A stretch of DNA of 64,000 nt from Flavobacterium sediminis (GTDB lineage Bacteria; Bacteroidota; Bacteroidia; Flavobacteriales; Flavobacteriaceae), in contig NZ_CP029463.1 in assembly GCF_003148385.1 (NCBI RefSeq), positions 1,612,001 through 1,676,000 of the forward strand. Direction: 5' to 3'. Under the pieces are notes generated by a model. It saw nothing but the letters and a program-made list of their open reading frames with translations. It did not search any database and had not been told where the DNA came from. Both the position numbers and the translations under genes were made by a program. This document shows, piece after piece, positions 45,958 to 55,311 of the stretch. Numbering within the stretch: position 1 is the stretch's first letter; the number at the start of each line of letters is the position of its first letter.

Positions 45958-45985
45958 AAAAGGCTACTTTTTAGTAGCCTTTTTT
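45958..45985. terminator. Bidirectional rho-independent terminator
   Basis: AAAAGGCTACT (45958-45968) pairs with AGTAGCCTTTT (45973-45983) around a 4-nt loop, followed by T-run, between convergent genes. It overlaps the 3' end of the minus-strand lipoprotein gene. Confidence 0.8.
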
Positions 45986-46542
45986 AATTTTATATTTTGA
46001 TTTCTGCTTTTAAAAGAACGAATCATTTTTTCCATACTGTCTAAATGTTCCTTTTTACTATCAAATAAAGTCCAGGTTAGTATTTGAAAAAAATGGTTTT
46101 GAGTTTCTATAAAAGTTACGTAGTAAAAGACATTGATCTTACTTTCAGGATCAACAGCGTTAAAAGTCATTTCGATAGCATTTGATCCGTTGATCGTTAC
46201 AGGTATGTATCCTGAAAAATTAGTAAGCGTTAATGAGTTTTCATAATTTTTCAGTAAAATATCGGCATACAGCTTAATTCGTTCATCAGCGTCATTTTCT
46301 TCACGGATTTCCGGAAAATAAAGAGAAACATCAGTTTTAGGCTCTTCCAGAACAATAAGATATAATTCCTGAAATTCATTTTTAAATTGTAAAATAGCCT
46401 CATCGTTTAAAGCATCGGTTTCACTCAGGTCGTCACGAACCTTAATGCTGAAATTTTGAGATTTATGTTCAGTATAGGTTTGACTGCCTTGACATGCAAT
46501 TAAAAAGGCAGAAACCAGAAAGGAATATAGAATCTTTTTCAT
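45964..46542 (-). CDS. Hypothetical lipoprotein
   Basis: 192 residues with a lipoprotein signal peptide (LIAC, cysteine ~17). The mature part has NFSIKVRDDLSETDALND, QELYLIVLEEPKTD and FFQILTWTLFDSKKEHLDSM, a layout seen in small exported Bacteroidota proteins related to PsbP-like folds. No function known. It ends over the shared terminator. Confidence 0.65.
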   Translation of the reverse strand: MKKILYSFLVSAFLIACQGSQTYTEHKSQNFSIKVRDDLSETDALNDEAILQFKNEFQELYLIVLEEPKTDVSLYFPEIREENDADERIKLYADILLKNYENSLTLTNFSGYIPVTINGSNAIEMTFNAVDPESKINVFYYVTFIETQNHFFQILTWTLFDSKKEHLDSMEKMIRSFKSRNQNIKLKKATKK

Positions 46543-46562
46543 GAAAATTTTTTCTAAAAATA

Positions 46563-46592
46563 AAAAAAGCTGCTTAAGCAGCAGCCTTTTTT
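46563..46592 (-). terminator. Rho-independent terminator of the RND efflux operon
   Basis: GCTGC/GCAGC stem around TTAA (about 46569-46582) with flanking A and T runs, directly at the end of the permease gene. Confidence 0.65.
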
Positions 46593-49500
46593 AATCTAAA
46601 ACTTTTTGTTTTCGTTCGTTGAACCACCAAATTTTAAGTATACAAACCAAATAGAATAATACCGGAACCACAATTAATGTCAAGAAAGTGGCAAAAATTA
46701 ATCCGAAGATTACAGTCCATGCCAGTGGTCCCCAGAAAATTACATTGTCTCCACCGATGTATATTTTCGGATCTAGTTCGCTGAATAGCGAAAAGAAATC
46801 GATGTTAAAACCAATAGCTAAAGGAATTAATCCTAATACCGTAGTAATGGCTGTTAAAAGTACCGGTCTTAAACGTGACTTTCCACCTTTTACAATAGCT
46901 TCAAAAACATATTTTTTATCTAGAAACGTTCCTTCAGGAATGTTCAATTGTTCTTTTTTACGATCCATCAATAACTGAGTATAATCCAGAAGTACTACTC
47001 CGTTATTTACCACAATACCGGCGAGGGAAATAATCCCCATCATGGTCATCATGATCACGAAAGGCCAACCGGTTACCATCAGTCCTAAAAATACTCCAAT
47101 GAAACTTAAGAATACCGCGATCATAATGATCGAAGGTTTAGATATAGAGTTAAATTGAAATACTAAAATGAGCATAATCAAGCCTAATCCGCTTATTAAA
47201 GCCCCCATTAAGAAAGCCATCTGTTTGTTTTGTTCCTCAATTTGCCCTGTATAATCAAATTCAACTGATTTAGGTGCATCAAAGTCACCCATTTCAGCTT
47301 GAATTTGTTTTACGATAGCACCTGCATCTGTAAATCCTGGTGCCAAAGCAGAATAAAGGACAACTACACGGTCAAGGTCACGGTGTTTAATGGCACTAAA
47401 CGAAGACGCATTTTTTTGTGTAGCGACAGTTGAAACCGGAATTTCTTTTAACTGACCGGTAGCAACATCTCTAAACGTAATATTCTGATTGAAGATGGCA
47501 CTTTGATTGTAGCGATTGTCTTCGTTAAAACGGACATAAATGTCATAATCGTCTTTACCTTCTTTATATATACCGGCTTTTTCTCCGAAAACGGATCTTC
47601 TTAACTGATTACCGACTTGTCCGGCTGAAACGCCCATTTCACCTGCTTTTTCTCTGTCAACGACCACTTTCATGGCAGGTTTATCTTTGTTGACGTCTAC
47701 TTTCAGCTCTTCAATTCCGGGAATGTTTTTAGCATTCAGGAAATCTTTCATCTTTTCAGCAGTAACAATCAATTCATTGTAATCATCACCTTTGATCTCG
47801 ATGTTAATCGGATATCCGGCAGGCGGTCCTACCGCATCTTTTTCAACTGAAATCAATACTCCGGGATAAATATTTTTCAGAGATTCTTGTACTTTTTTAC
47901 GTAAGTCCTCAGAGTCTAATCCGTTTCGGAATTTATATTCTCTCATAGAAACGGTTATTTTACCTTTGTGCGGCATTTCGGCACTCGAACCTCCGTCAGT
48001 TTGAGGGTTTCCGGCACCTTCACCTACTTGAGATACCGCAGATTCAACAAGGAAGTTGTGATCACCTTCGGTGAATTCCGGAGAGTTCATTACTGCATAA
48101 ACCCTTTTTTCAATGGCTTTAGTTATTTTATTGGTTTTTTCAATATCGGTTCCTTGCGGGTATTCAATATAAACTATAACCTGATTAGGTTTGTTATCCG
48201 GAAAGAATTCTACTTTTGTTCTACCACTACCAACGCTCCAACCAAAATAAGTCATTAATACAACAAAGAACATAACGATCATTAAGCCGACAACAACGTA
48301 TGGTTTTCTTCCGGAAAGGAAAAATAAAAGCGAACGCTCATAAATACTTTCCCAACGGGATAAAATTTTGGTCTGGAAAACCGTCGTGATTTTTTTGATA
48401 AAATAACGATAGATCCAGAAACAAACAGCCGTAAAGATCAATACTGTTCCTAAACCTCTGACAGCACCACCGGTAATTAACATAAAGGTTCCGATAGAAA
48501 CAAGGATAGCACTTAAGATAAGAAGTTGTCTTCTACTCAGTATTTTTTCATTGACATCCATAAATTGAGATACCATCAAAGAGTTGAAGAACACGGCAAC
48601 AAATAAGGACGAACCTAATACAACTGAAAGTGTGATCGGGAAAAACTTCATGAACTGTCCCATTACTCCCGGCCACAATCCTAGCGGAACGAAAGCGGCA
48701 ACTGTAGTTGCAGTTGAAATAATAATAGGTAATGCGATTTCGCCAATTCCTTTTTTAGCAGCTTCCAGTCGGCTCATACCTTCTTCGTCCATTAAGCGGT
48801 AAACGTTTTCAACAACTACAATTCCGTTATCTACTAGCATTCCCAGTCCCATGATTAATCCGAAAAGGATCATGGTATTCATTGTGTAGCCCATTAAATT
48901 TAAGATCATGAATGACATGAACATAGACATCGGGATGGCGAAGCCAACGAATAAAGCGTTACGGAACCCTAAGAAGAACATCAGGACTCCTACTACCAGA
49001 ATAATACCGAAAATAATATTGTTAACTAAGTCGTCAACCTGATTCAAGGTTCTTGAAGATTGGTCATTTGCTAATGTGATTTTTAAGTCTTTGGGGAAAA
49101 CGTTTTCTTCGGCATTTTTAATGATTTCTTTTATCTTTTCGGAAGCTTCAATCATGTTTTTCCCAGCACGTTTTTTAACGTCGAGCATCACGACACTGTT
49201 ACCGAATTCACGTGCATACGTAGTTTTGTCAACATCTTTGAACTCTACTTCTGCGATATCTCTTAGGTAAACGACCCCGTTTTGAGTTTTTACTACAAAG
49301 TTTTCCAGATCTTTAGGCTGGTCAATTTCGCCTTCAATTCGAATGGTTCTACGTTGTCCGTTAGCAATTAAGTTCCCGGCAGAAGTAGTTACGTTGCCTC
49401 CTCTGATCGCATTTAAAACATCGTCAAAACTTACTTTTGAGGCCATCATTTTATAGATGTCAACACTAACTTCTACTTCTTTGTCCTGAGCTCCCCTGAT

Positions 49501-50064
49501 ATCGACTTGCTTGATTTCGGTTAAAGCTTCTATTTCATCTTCCAGGTATTCTCCGAATTTTTTTAATTTGTCTACCGGATAATCTCCAGAAATATTAATG
49601 TTCAGGATCGGAACCTCTTCTGAAAGGTTTAGGTCAAATACATTCGGATCTACCTTAGCATCGTTGAATGTAGGCCAGTCTTCTTTTGCTTTTTCTACAT
49701 CTACTTTGTCTTTTACTTTTTGCTTTGCTGCTTCAACAGTGATCTTTTCATCAAATTCAATGGTGATGATTCCGTAATCTTCTTGAGAAGTAGAAGTGAT
49801 CTCATCTACATTACTGATGTTCTTTAGTTCTTCTTCTAGCGGATCGATGATCAAACGCTCAATATCTTCAGCAGTATTTCCCGGATAAACGGTGCTGATG
49901 TAAATTTTTGTTTCTTTAACCTCTGGGAAGTCTTCTCTGGGCATAGAATAGTATGCCGATAATCCCAAGAAGAAAAATAACCCCATCATCACATAAATGG
50001 TCATTTTGTTTTCAATGGCCCACGATGACAGTCTGAATTCTTTATCGGAAGTGTTATTACTCAT
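46591..50064 (-). CDS. RND efflux transporter permease (AcrB/CusA superfamily)
   Basis: 1157 residues, above the usual ~1040 because of extra membrane sequence near the middle (~510-570). It is the proton-driven inner-membrane pump of a tripartite efflux complex. Seen: the first helix and porter start (VYPGNTAEDIERLI ~60), the TM4 aspartate in GLGMLVDNGIVVVENVYRLMDEEG (~405-428), two six-helix repeats, and PxGYPINIEIKGDDY at the second porter domain. The adaptor, TolC-like and TetR genes follow upstream on the same strand. Substrate not determinable. Confidence 0.93.
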   Translation of the reverse strand: MSNNTSDKEFRLSSWAIENKMTIYVMMGLFFFLGLSAYYSMPREDFPEVKETKIYISTVYPGNTAEDIERLIIDPLEEELKNISNVDEITSTSQEDYGIITIEFDEKITVEAAKQKVKDKVDVEKAKEDWPTFNDAKVDPNVFDLNLSEEVPILNINISGDYPVDKLKKFGEYLEDEIEALTEIKQVDIRGAQDKEVEVSVDIYKMMASKVSFDDVLNAIRGGNVTTSAGNLIANGQRRTIRIEGEIDQPKDLENFVVKTQNGVVYLRDIAEVEFKDVDKTTYAREFGNSVVMLDVKKRAGKNMIEASEKIKEIIKNAEENVFPKDLKITLANDQSSRTLNQVDDLVNNIIFGIILVVGVLMFFLGFRNALFVGFAIPMSMFMSFMILNLMGYTMNTMILFGLIMGLGMLVDNGIVVVENVYRLMDEEGMSRLEAAKKGIGEIALPIIISTATTVAAFVPLGLWPGVMGQFMKFFPITLSVVLGSSLFVAVFFNSLMVSQFMDVNEKILSRRQLLILSAILVSIGTFMLITGGAVRGLGTVLIFTAVCFWIYRYFIKKITTVFQTKILSRWESIYERSLLFFLSGRKPYVVVGLMIVMFFVVLMTYFGWSVGSGRTKVEFFPDNKPNQVIVYIEYPQGTDIEKTNKITKAIEKRVYAVMNSPEFTEGDHNFLVESAVSQVGEGAGNPQTDGGSSAEMPHKGKITVSMREYKFRNGLDSEDLRKKVQESLKNIYPGVLISVEKDAVGPPAGYPINIEIKGDDYNELIVTAEKMKDFLNAKNIPGIEELKVDVNKDKPAMKVVVDREKAGEMGVSAGQVGNQLRRSVFGEKAGIYKEGKDDYDIYVRFNEDNRYNQSAIFNQNITFRDVATGQLKEIPVSTVATQKNASSFSAIKHRDLDRVVVLYSALAPGFTDAGAIVKQIQAEMGDFDAPKSVEFDYTGQIEEQNKQMAFLMGALISGLGLIMLILVFQFNSISKPSIIMIAVFLSFIGVFLGLMVTGWPFVIMMTMMGIISLAGIVVNNGVVLLDYTQLLMDRKKEQLNIPEGTFLDKKYVFEAIVKGGKSRLRPVLLTAITTVLGLIPLAIGFNIDFFSLFSELDPKIYIGGDNVIFWGPLAWTVIFGLIFATFLTLIVVPVLFYLVCILKIWWFNERKQKVLD

Positions 50065-50073
50065 TATCTTAAA

Positions 50074-51231
50074 TTATTTGATGATTGAAACTTTTTGACC
50101 GTCTTTCACACTTCTTGCACCTTCTTTTACAATTTGGTCACCATCTTTAATACCTTCTAATATTTCTACTAGATCTCCTTGTGTTTTACCGGTTTTTACA
50201 ATTACTTTTTTAGCGACTAAGTTGTTTTCTTGCTTTTCAGTAATGTAAACATATTGTTCTCCTTCAGCATTTTCAGATACAATACTCAAAGGAACTGCAA
50301 TAACTTTCGGATTTGTATAATCTTTGATGCTTATTTTAGACGTTAAATTCGGTTTGATCGTTCCTTTTTTATTAGTAATGTTGATTAATATTTTAAACGA
50401 ACGGTTTCCCGGATTGATATAATCACTGGCCTGATTAATCTTTGTAGTAAATACTTCGTTTAAAACAGGGATGTTTACATTAACATCTGTACCTTTTTTA
50501 ACACTACCTACATATTTCTCCGGTACTTCGGCTTCTAAGTACATATTGCTTAAGTTGACGATACGGATAAGTTGGGTGCCGGGAGCCACTGCTGATCCTT
50601 GATCTGTAATAACATCGTCAATGGTTCCGGAGAACGGCGCTTTAACATAAGTTTTAGCGATCTGGCTTTGTAGTTGTGCAACGGCTTTTGCCTGAGCCTC
50701 ATAATTAGATTTAGCTTGTAAATATTGGATTTCAGAACCTATTTTTTGATTCCAAAGATTTTCTTGTCTTTCATAAGTTGTTTTAGCCAGATTTGCTTGA
50801 ATCTCTAATTGGGCTAATTGTTGGCTCAATCCTCCGTCGTCAATTTTAGCTAAAGTCTGACCTTTACTTACTTTTTGCCCTTCCGTTACATAAACTTTTT
50901 GAAGAGTTCCGGCATATTCAGCATTAAGAACGATATTTTCTTTGGTTTGAACATCAGCCTGTAGCTCCAGATAGTGATCAAAGATCGAATCTTTTGCTGT
51001 AAAAGTTGTGATTAAGGCTAGTTTTTGATTGTCATCTAATTTTCCGATAGCATTGTCAATCAGTTCAATTTCTTTAGTTAAGGCATCAGCTTCTGTTACC
51101 AGTTCGCTTCTTTTTTGACGCAATTCTTGTAAATTTCCCTTTTCTATAATAGATTCGGTAGAGTTTTTTTTGTTATTGCCACATGCTGTTAAAAGTAAAG
51201 CAGCAAGACTTGTGATATATAGTTTTTTCAT
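50074..51231 (-). CDS. RND efflux periplasmic adaptor (membrane fusion protein)
   Basis: 385 residues. A lipoprotein signal (LLTAC, cysteine 17) anchors it to the inner membrane. A coiled coil (~30-75, 140-190) is flanked by lipoyl-like halves AEYAGTLQKVYVTEGQKVSKGQTLAKIDD and VKAPFSGTIDDVITDQGSAVAPGT. It bridges the permease and the TolC-like channel. It lies 9 bp upstream of the permease gene. Confidence 0.92.
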   Translation of the reverse strand: MKKLYITSLAALLLTACGNNKKNSTESIIEKGNLQELRQKRSELVTEADALTKEIELIDNAIGKLDDNQKLALITTFTAKDSIFDHYLELQADVQTKENIVLNAEYAGTLQKVYVTEGQKVSKGQTLAKIDDGGLSQQLAQLEIQANLAKTTYERQENLWNQKIGSEIQYLQAKSNYEAQAKAVAQLQSQIAKTYVKAPFSGTIDDVITDQGSAVAPGTQLIRIVNLSNMYLEAEVPEKYVGSVKKGTDVNVNIPVLNEVFTTKINQASDYINPGNRSFKILINITNKKGTIKPNLTSKISIKDYTNPKVIAVPLSIVSENAEGEQYVYITEKQENNLVAKKVIVKTGKTQGDLVEILEGIKDGDQIVKEGARSVKDGQKVSIIK

Positions 51232-51240
51232 GAGGAAAGA

Positions 51241-52581
51241 TTATTTTGTGTTGGTGATTTTATCTAAAGCTGTTTTTTTGTTGATAACATCGATCATGGA
51301 TTGTAAATAGTTTTGTTGTGCCGAGTATAATTGTCTCTGTGCTTCGGTATATTCAAAACTACTGGAGATCCCTTCTTTAAATTTTACAGATTGTTTTTTC
51401 TCAATACGCTCTGCTAGTTGTAAATTATCTTTATTAGTTCCGTATAGCTCAATGCTCAATTCGTAGTCGCTTTTTGCTTTTTGATAATCTAAAAGCAACT
51501 TTTGTTCTGTTGATTTCAGGCTCGTTTTAGATTGTTCAAAAGCAATACGGGCTTGCTGAGTACGGGCACTTCGGGCCAAGCTGCTAAATAAAGGAACCGT
51601 TAAGTTAACACCTAAATAGGAATAGTTCAGCCATTTTTGCTCTGTTGTGAAGAACTTGAACTGGTCATTAAATGCGTTATAACCGAAATTGTAATTTGCA
51701 GACAAACTAGGTAAGGCTTTACTTTTTTCCAATTTTAGCAATAAACGATTTGATTCTAAATTGTTTTGTTCAATCTTGTAATCAATCGAGTTTTCAACAG
51801 AAAAAGAACCTTGAGAAACCGTTAGATCAACATTTTCCTGAGTTAGATTTTCTAATTCATCTTTTAATGTAATGCTTTCTTCTAAATCAATACCTAAAAC
51901 ATATTTCAACATGTTTAAAGCAATGATCTCATTTCGTTCAGCATTGGCTAACGAACTGTTGATCTGAGAAAGTGTTATTTGTAATTGTTCCACATCTTCT
52001 TCTTCCGTTAAACCGTTTTGGAACGTTTCATTGGTCTCAAAAAGTGTTTTTTCTATGGAAGATTTATTGCTTTCTAAAATGCTTACACTTTCTCTTGCTA
52101 AAAGCACATTTCCGTAAGAGTTGATTACCAGTTCTCTGATCTCAAGATCTGTTTTCTCTTTAGCATTTTCTGAGATCTGAAGATAGACTTTTGCAGATTG
52201 TAGTCCTACTAAATAAGAACCGTCAAAGATCAACTGGCTAATATTTCCGTAAGCATTCATCGTATGTTTAGTGCCGAAAGCGACTTCTACAAACTCCCCG
52301 GGATTACCACCAAAGAATTCAGCAGGGATAATTGATTTTTGCAACACAAAATTGTGCTGGTAATCAGCTCCTGCATTGATCTGTGGTAAACCACTGGCGG
52401 TTGTTTCCCATTTTTTCTTTTTGGCTGCTTCAACATCTTTAGAAGCGTTTTGCGATTGATAGTTATGCTCTAATGCGTATGCAATAGCTTCTTCTAAGGA
52501 AAAATTATAATCCTCTTGTTTTTCTTGGGCATTCAGCAAACCTGATATGACCAATAGCGCTAAAATAAATTTTTGCTTCAT
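51241..52581 (-). CDS. TolC family outer membrane efflux protein
   Basis: 446 residues with a signal peptide ending LLNAQ. Two paired long helical hairpins (EAAKKKKWETTASGLPQINAGADY; KLEKSKALPSLSANYNFGY) are the OEP repeats of TolC-like channels. It is the exit duct of the tripartite efflux system and lies between the TetR and adaptor genes, with ~10-bp gaps, in the usual order. Confidence 0.93.
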   Translation of the reverse strand: MKQKFILALLVISGLLNAQEKQEDYNFSLEEAIAYALEHNYQSQNASKDVEAAKKKKWETTASGLPQINAGADYQHNFVLQKSIIPAEFFGGNPGEFVEVAFGTKHTMNAYGNISQLIFDGSYLVGLQSAKVYLQISENAKEKTDLEIRELVINSYGNVLLARESVSILESNKSSIEKTLFETNETFQNGLTEEEDVEQLQITLSQINSSLANAERNEIIALNMLKYVLGIDLEESITLKDELENLTQENVDLTVSQGSFSVENSIDYKIEQNNLESNRLLLKLEKSKALPSLSANYNFGYNAFNDQFKFFTTEQKWLNYSYLGVNLTVPLFSSLARSARTQQARIAFEQSKTSLKSTEQKLLLDYQKAKSDYELSIELYGTNKDNLQLAERIEKKQSVKFKEGISSSFEYTEAQRQLYSAQQNYLQSMIDVINKKTALDKITNTK

Positions 52582-52590
52582 TAGTTGTTT

Positions 52591-53184
52591 TTACTGTATT
52601 AAACTTTCTAAAATCTGTATGCCTTTTAAGGTGCAAATTCCTCTTAAGTGATATTCTAAATATTGGTTCTGAACATTTTTCAGACTAAATTGATTAGCAG
52701 GAAACAGTTCCCCGTCTTTAATGCTGTTCATGCCGGCAAAATACAAACGACCGATGATCTCGGTATTTATTTCTTTTCGGTACAAACCTTCTGTAATACC
52801 GCGATTCAAATTGTCAATAACACAATCATCCATTTTTTCAAATTGCATTTGTTTTAAAGTGTTGTGAATCTTGGGGTAATATTTTTGTAATTGATAAATC
52901 GGCGAAGAGTTTTCATCTTTTAAATGTTGAAGAACAAAATTTTTGACTTCAAAAAGCTCTTCAATCGGATTTTTACCAGTGTTGCAGATTCCGTCAATTC
53001 CGCAAGAAATAGTCTCAAACAAACGAAGTGTTACACTCTTAACTAATTCGGGCTTAGTTGCAAAATGTTGGTAAATAGTTTTTTTAGAAATCCCCATTTC
53101 ATTAGCAATATCATCCATAGTTACACTTTTGAACCCTAGTGTAAGAAACATTTCAGTGGCTTTTTCTAAAATTTCTGTTTGCAT
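52591..53184 (-). CDS. TetR/AcrR family transcriptional regulator
   Basis: 197 residues. The N-terminal helix-turn-helix is VTMDDIANEMGISKKTIYQHFATK (~20-43); the remaining ~150 residues form the ligand-binding and dimerisation part. It is the first gene of the efflux operon, so it is likely an autoregulator that represses the pump until a substrate binds. Confidence 0.92.
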   Translation of the reverse strand: MQTEILEKATEMFLTLGFKSVTMDDIANEMGISKKTIYQHFATKPELVKSVTLRLFETISCGIDGICNTGKNPIEELFEVKNFVLQHLKDENSSPIYQLQKYYPKIHNTLKQMQFEKMDDCVIDNLNRGITEGLYRKEINTEIIGRLYFAGMNSIKDGELFPANQFSLKNVQNQYLEYHLRGICTLKGIQILESLIQ

Positions 53185-53349
53185 AATATGCGTTTAATTT
53201 GCGTACAAAGCTACATAGGAAACTTTTAAAACAAAAAAAGTTTCCTAAGTTTTTGCATTTTTTTAACAAAGATTTAAAACTCAGGTAAAGTTTTCGGTTT
53301 TTCATAAAAAAATAGCGTACTTTGCCTTTGCGATAATTTTTTAAAATCC

Positions 53350-54324
53350 ATGCAAACTATAACTGACTATCAGAATTCCATAGCGGAACATTTTAACTCT
53401 TTAGATGTACAGAAAGAGCCTGCAAATTTGTACAGTCCTATTCAGTATATCTTAAACATAGGAGGAAAGCGAATAAGACCTATGTTGACCGTTATGGTTG
53501 CAGATATTTTTAATTGTGCTATTGAAAAAGCATTGCCGGCAGCAACTGCTGTTGAGGTTTTTCATAATTTTTCATTGATTCATGACGATATTATGGATGA
53601 AGCTCCATTAAGAAGAGGACATCAGACAGTTCATGAAAAGTGGGATTTGAATACAGGAATATTATCAGGAGATGCCATGTTGATTTTGGCATATCAGTTT
53701 TTTGAAAATTACGAACCCAAAATATTTCGGCAATTAGCAAAATTATTTAGTAAAACAGCCTTAGAAGTTTGTGAAGGGCAGCAATATGATGTGGATTTTG
53801 AAATTCGAGAAGATGTTACGGTTCCGGAATATTTAAAAATGATCGAATATAAAACAGCTGTTTTAGTGGGGGCAGCAATGAAAATGGGCGCCATTGTTGC
53901 TGAAGCAAATGAAGAAGATGCAAATTTGGTCTATGATTTTGGTTTAAATCTGGGAATTGCATTCCAATTGCAGGATGATTATTTAGATGCTTTCGGAGAT
54001 CCGGAGACTTTCGGGAAGCAAGTAGGAGGGGATATCATAGAAAATAAAAAGACCTATTTGTATTTAATGGCTATGCAAAATGCGGAAGAAGATATACAAC
54101 GTCAGTTGCAGTATTTATTTTCATTAAAACCTAATGATAGTTCAGAGAAGGTAGAATTGGTTAAAAATATTTTCAGGAATTCAAGAGCTGATGAAATGAC
54201 AAAATTGGCAATTCGGGAATATACTGATAAAGCGATGAAAACATTAGAGGCAATACAAGTTGCTGAAGATAAAAAGAAAGTTTTAAGAGCTTTTGGTGAA
54301 AATTTAATGAATAGAAATGTATAA
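53350..54324 (+). CDS. Polyprenyl synthetase
   Basis: 324 residues. The first aspartate-rich motif is LIHDDIMDEAPLRRG (~78), and the second QLQDDYLDAFGD (~211). KRIRPML near residue 40 binds isopentenyl diphosphate. It elongates an isoprenoid chain, probably for menaquinone or undecaprenol. Chain length cannot be told with confidence. It overlaps the next gene by 8 bp. Confidence 0.93.
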   Translation: MQTITDYQNSIAEHFNSLDVQKEPANLYSPIQYILNIGGKRIRPMLTVMVADIFNCAIEKALPAATAVEVFHNFSLIHDDIMDEAPLRRGHQTVHEKWDLNTGILSGDAMLILAYQFFENYEPKIFRQLAKLFSKTALEVCEGQQYDVDFEIREDVTVPEYLKMIEYKTAVLVGAAMKMGAIVAEANEEDANLVYDFGLNLGIAFQLQDDYLDAFGDPETFGKQVGGDIIENKKTYLYLMAMQNAEEDIQRQLQYLFSLKPNDSSEKVELVKNIFRNSRADEMTKLAIREYTDKAMKTLEAIQVAEDKKKVLRAFGENLMNRNV

Positions 54325-54667
54325 TCCACCGGCAAACATAGAAGCCTTATTCTTTCAGGCTGAAGAAGAAAATCTATACGAAAAGTTGATATTGCAATTG
54401 CAAAAGGATTTTCATCTGGCAAATGAAAGTTTGGATGTAGAGACAACAATGCTTCCTTTAGAGTTGAAGCAGCAATTACACGAAAAGATATATTTTTTAA
54501 TCCAACATAAATTTGCAGAATACCTTAATCTGCTTTATGTGATTGACGTTTCTGAGAGTGAGGTAAAAAAATTAGACGGATCTGATCTGGTTGAACTTTC
54601 AGAACAAGTTGCCTTTTTAGTCTTAAAACGAGAATGGCAAAAGGTATGGTTTAGAAATAGATTCTGA
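54317..54667 (+). CDS. Hypothetical protein overlapping polyprenyl synthetase
   Basis: 116 residues, all-helical in appearance with many charged residues (EEENLYEKLILQLQKDFHLANES). No signal peptide. The overlap with the upstream gene points to translational coupling. Its last 17 bases overlap the end of the convergent minus-strand gene. Not recognised, but conserved next to such synthases in Flavobacteria as far as I recall. Confidence 0.6.
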   Translation: MYNPPANIEALFFQAEEENLYEKLILQLQKDFHLANESLDVETTMLPLELKQQLHEKIYFLIQHKFAEYLNLLYVIDVSESEVKKLDGSDLVELSEQVAFLVLKREWQKVWFRNRF

Positions 54668-55196
54668 TAAAAGGCATGAAAGCATCTGCATAGACTCCTC
54701 GGTTATCTTTGTGCAACACATTATAGCGAACACCGAAAGTAATATTGTCAGTTCTGTAACCGGCTCCGAAAAATAAAGCCGTATTCCAGAAATCATCTTC
54801 ATAGTGGTTGTAGAAATCTTCAAAGACTGTATTAACCCTTAGTTGTTCTACTTCAACGGAAAGCTGAACTTCTTCAATAGGATTGAATAAGCCTATTACA
54901 CTTGCTCCGTAAATATTAGCTTTATAGAGGTCTTTTTGTTGGGAATAAGAATACTGTAATCCCAGGCCGGCAGCAACATATTGGTTAAAATTATAAATAG
55001 CACTAGGGGCTACAGAAATATCAGTATATCCGTTGCCAAATCCTAAACCTAAACCGCCACCGAACTGTACTTTTTCCCAAAAATTAGATTTTGTTTTGAA
55101 TTCTTGCGAATTTTGAGCAGAAATGGATAGGCTAAAATAAAATAAAAACACAGAATTCAATAAAACTGTTAAAATCTTTGAGAATTTCATTTTCAT
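54651..55196 (-). CDS. Outer membrane beta-barrel-like protein
   Basis: 181 residues with a signal peptide ending SISAQ (~28). The mature sequence alternates short beta strands and glycines (VQFGGGLGLGFGNGYTDISVAPSAIYNF, NTALFFGAGYRTDNITFGVRYNVL) and ends on an aromatic IRIYF, as expected for a small outer-membrane barrel of 8-10 strands. Function unknown. Its 3' end overlaps the convergent gene. Confidence 0.75.
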   Translation of the reverse strand: MKMKFSKILTVLLNSVFLFYFSLSISAQNSQEFKTKSNFWEKVQFGGGLGLGFGNGYTDISVAPSAIYNFNQYVAAGLGLQYSYSQQKDLYKANIYGASVIGLFNPIEEVQLSVEVEQLRVNTVFEDFYNHYEDDFWNTALFFGAGYRTDNITFGVRYNVLHKDNRGVYADAFMPFIRIYF

Positions 55197-55263
55197 AAAA
55201 CCTTTTCTAAAAAATTAATGATATAAAAATACGATTTTCTTTAAAAGATTATCACAAATGTTT

Positions 55264-55271
55264 TACTTTTG
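55264..55271 (+). promoter_or_regulatory. sucA promoter -7 box
   Basis: TACTTTTG matches TAnnTTTG 40 bp before the sucA ATG. Confidence 0.45.
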
Positions 55272-55311
55272 CATAAAAATTTTTTAATTAAAAGGTCATT
55301 TAGACACGATT

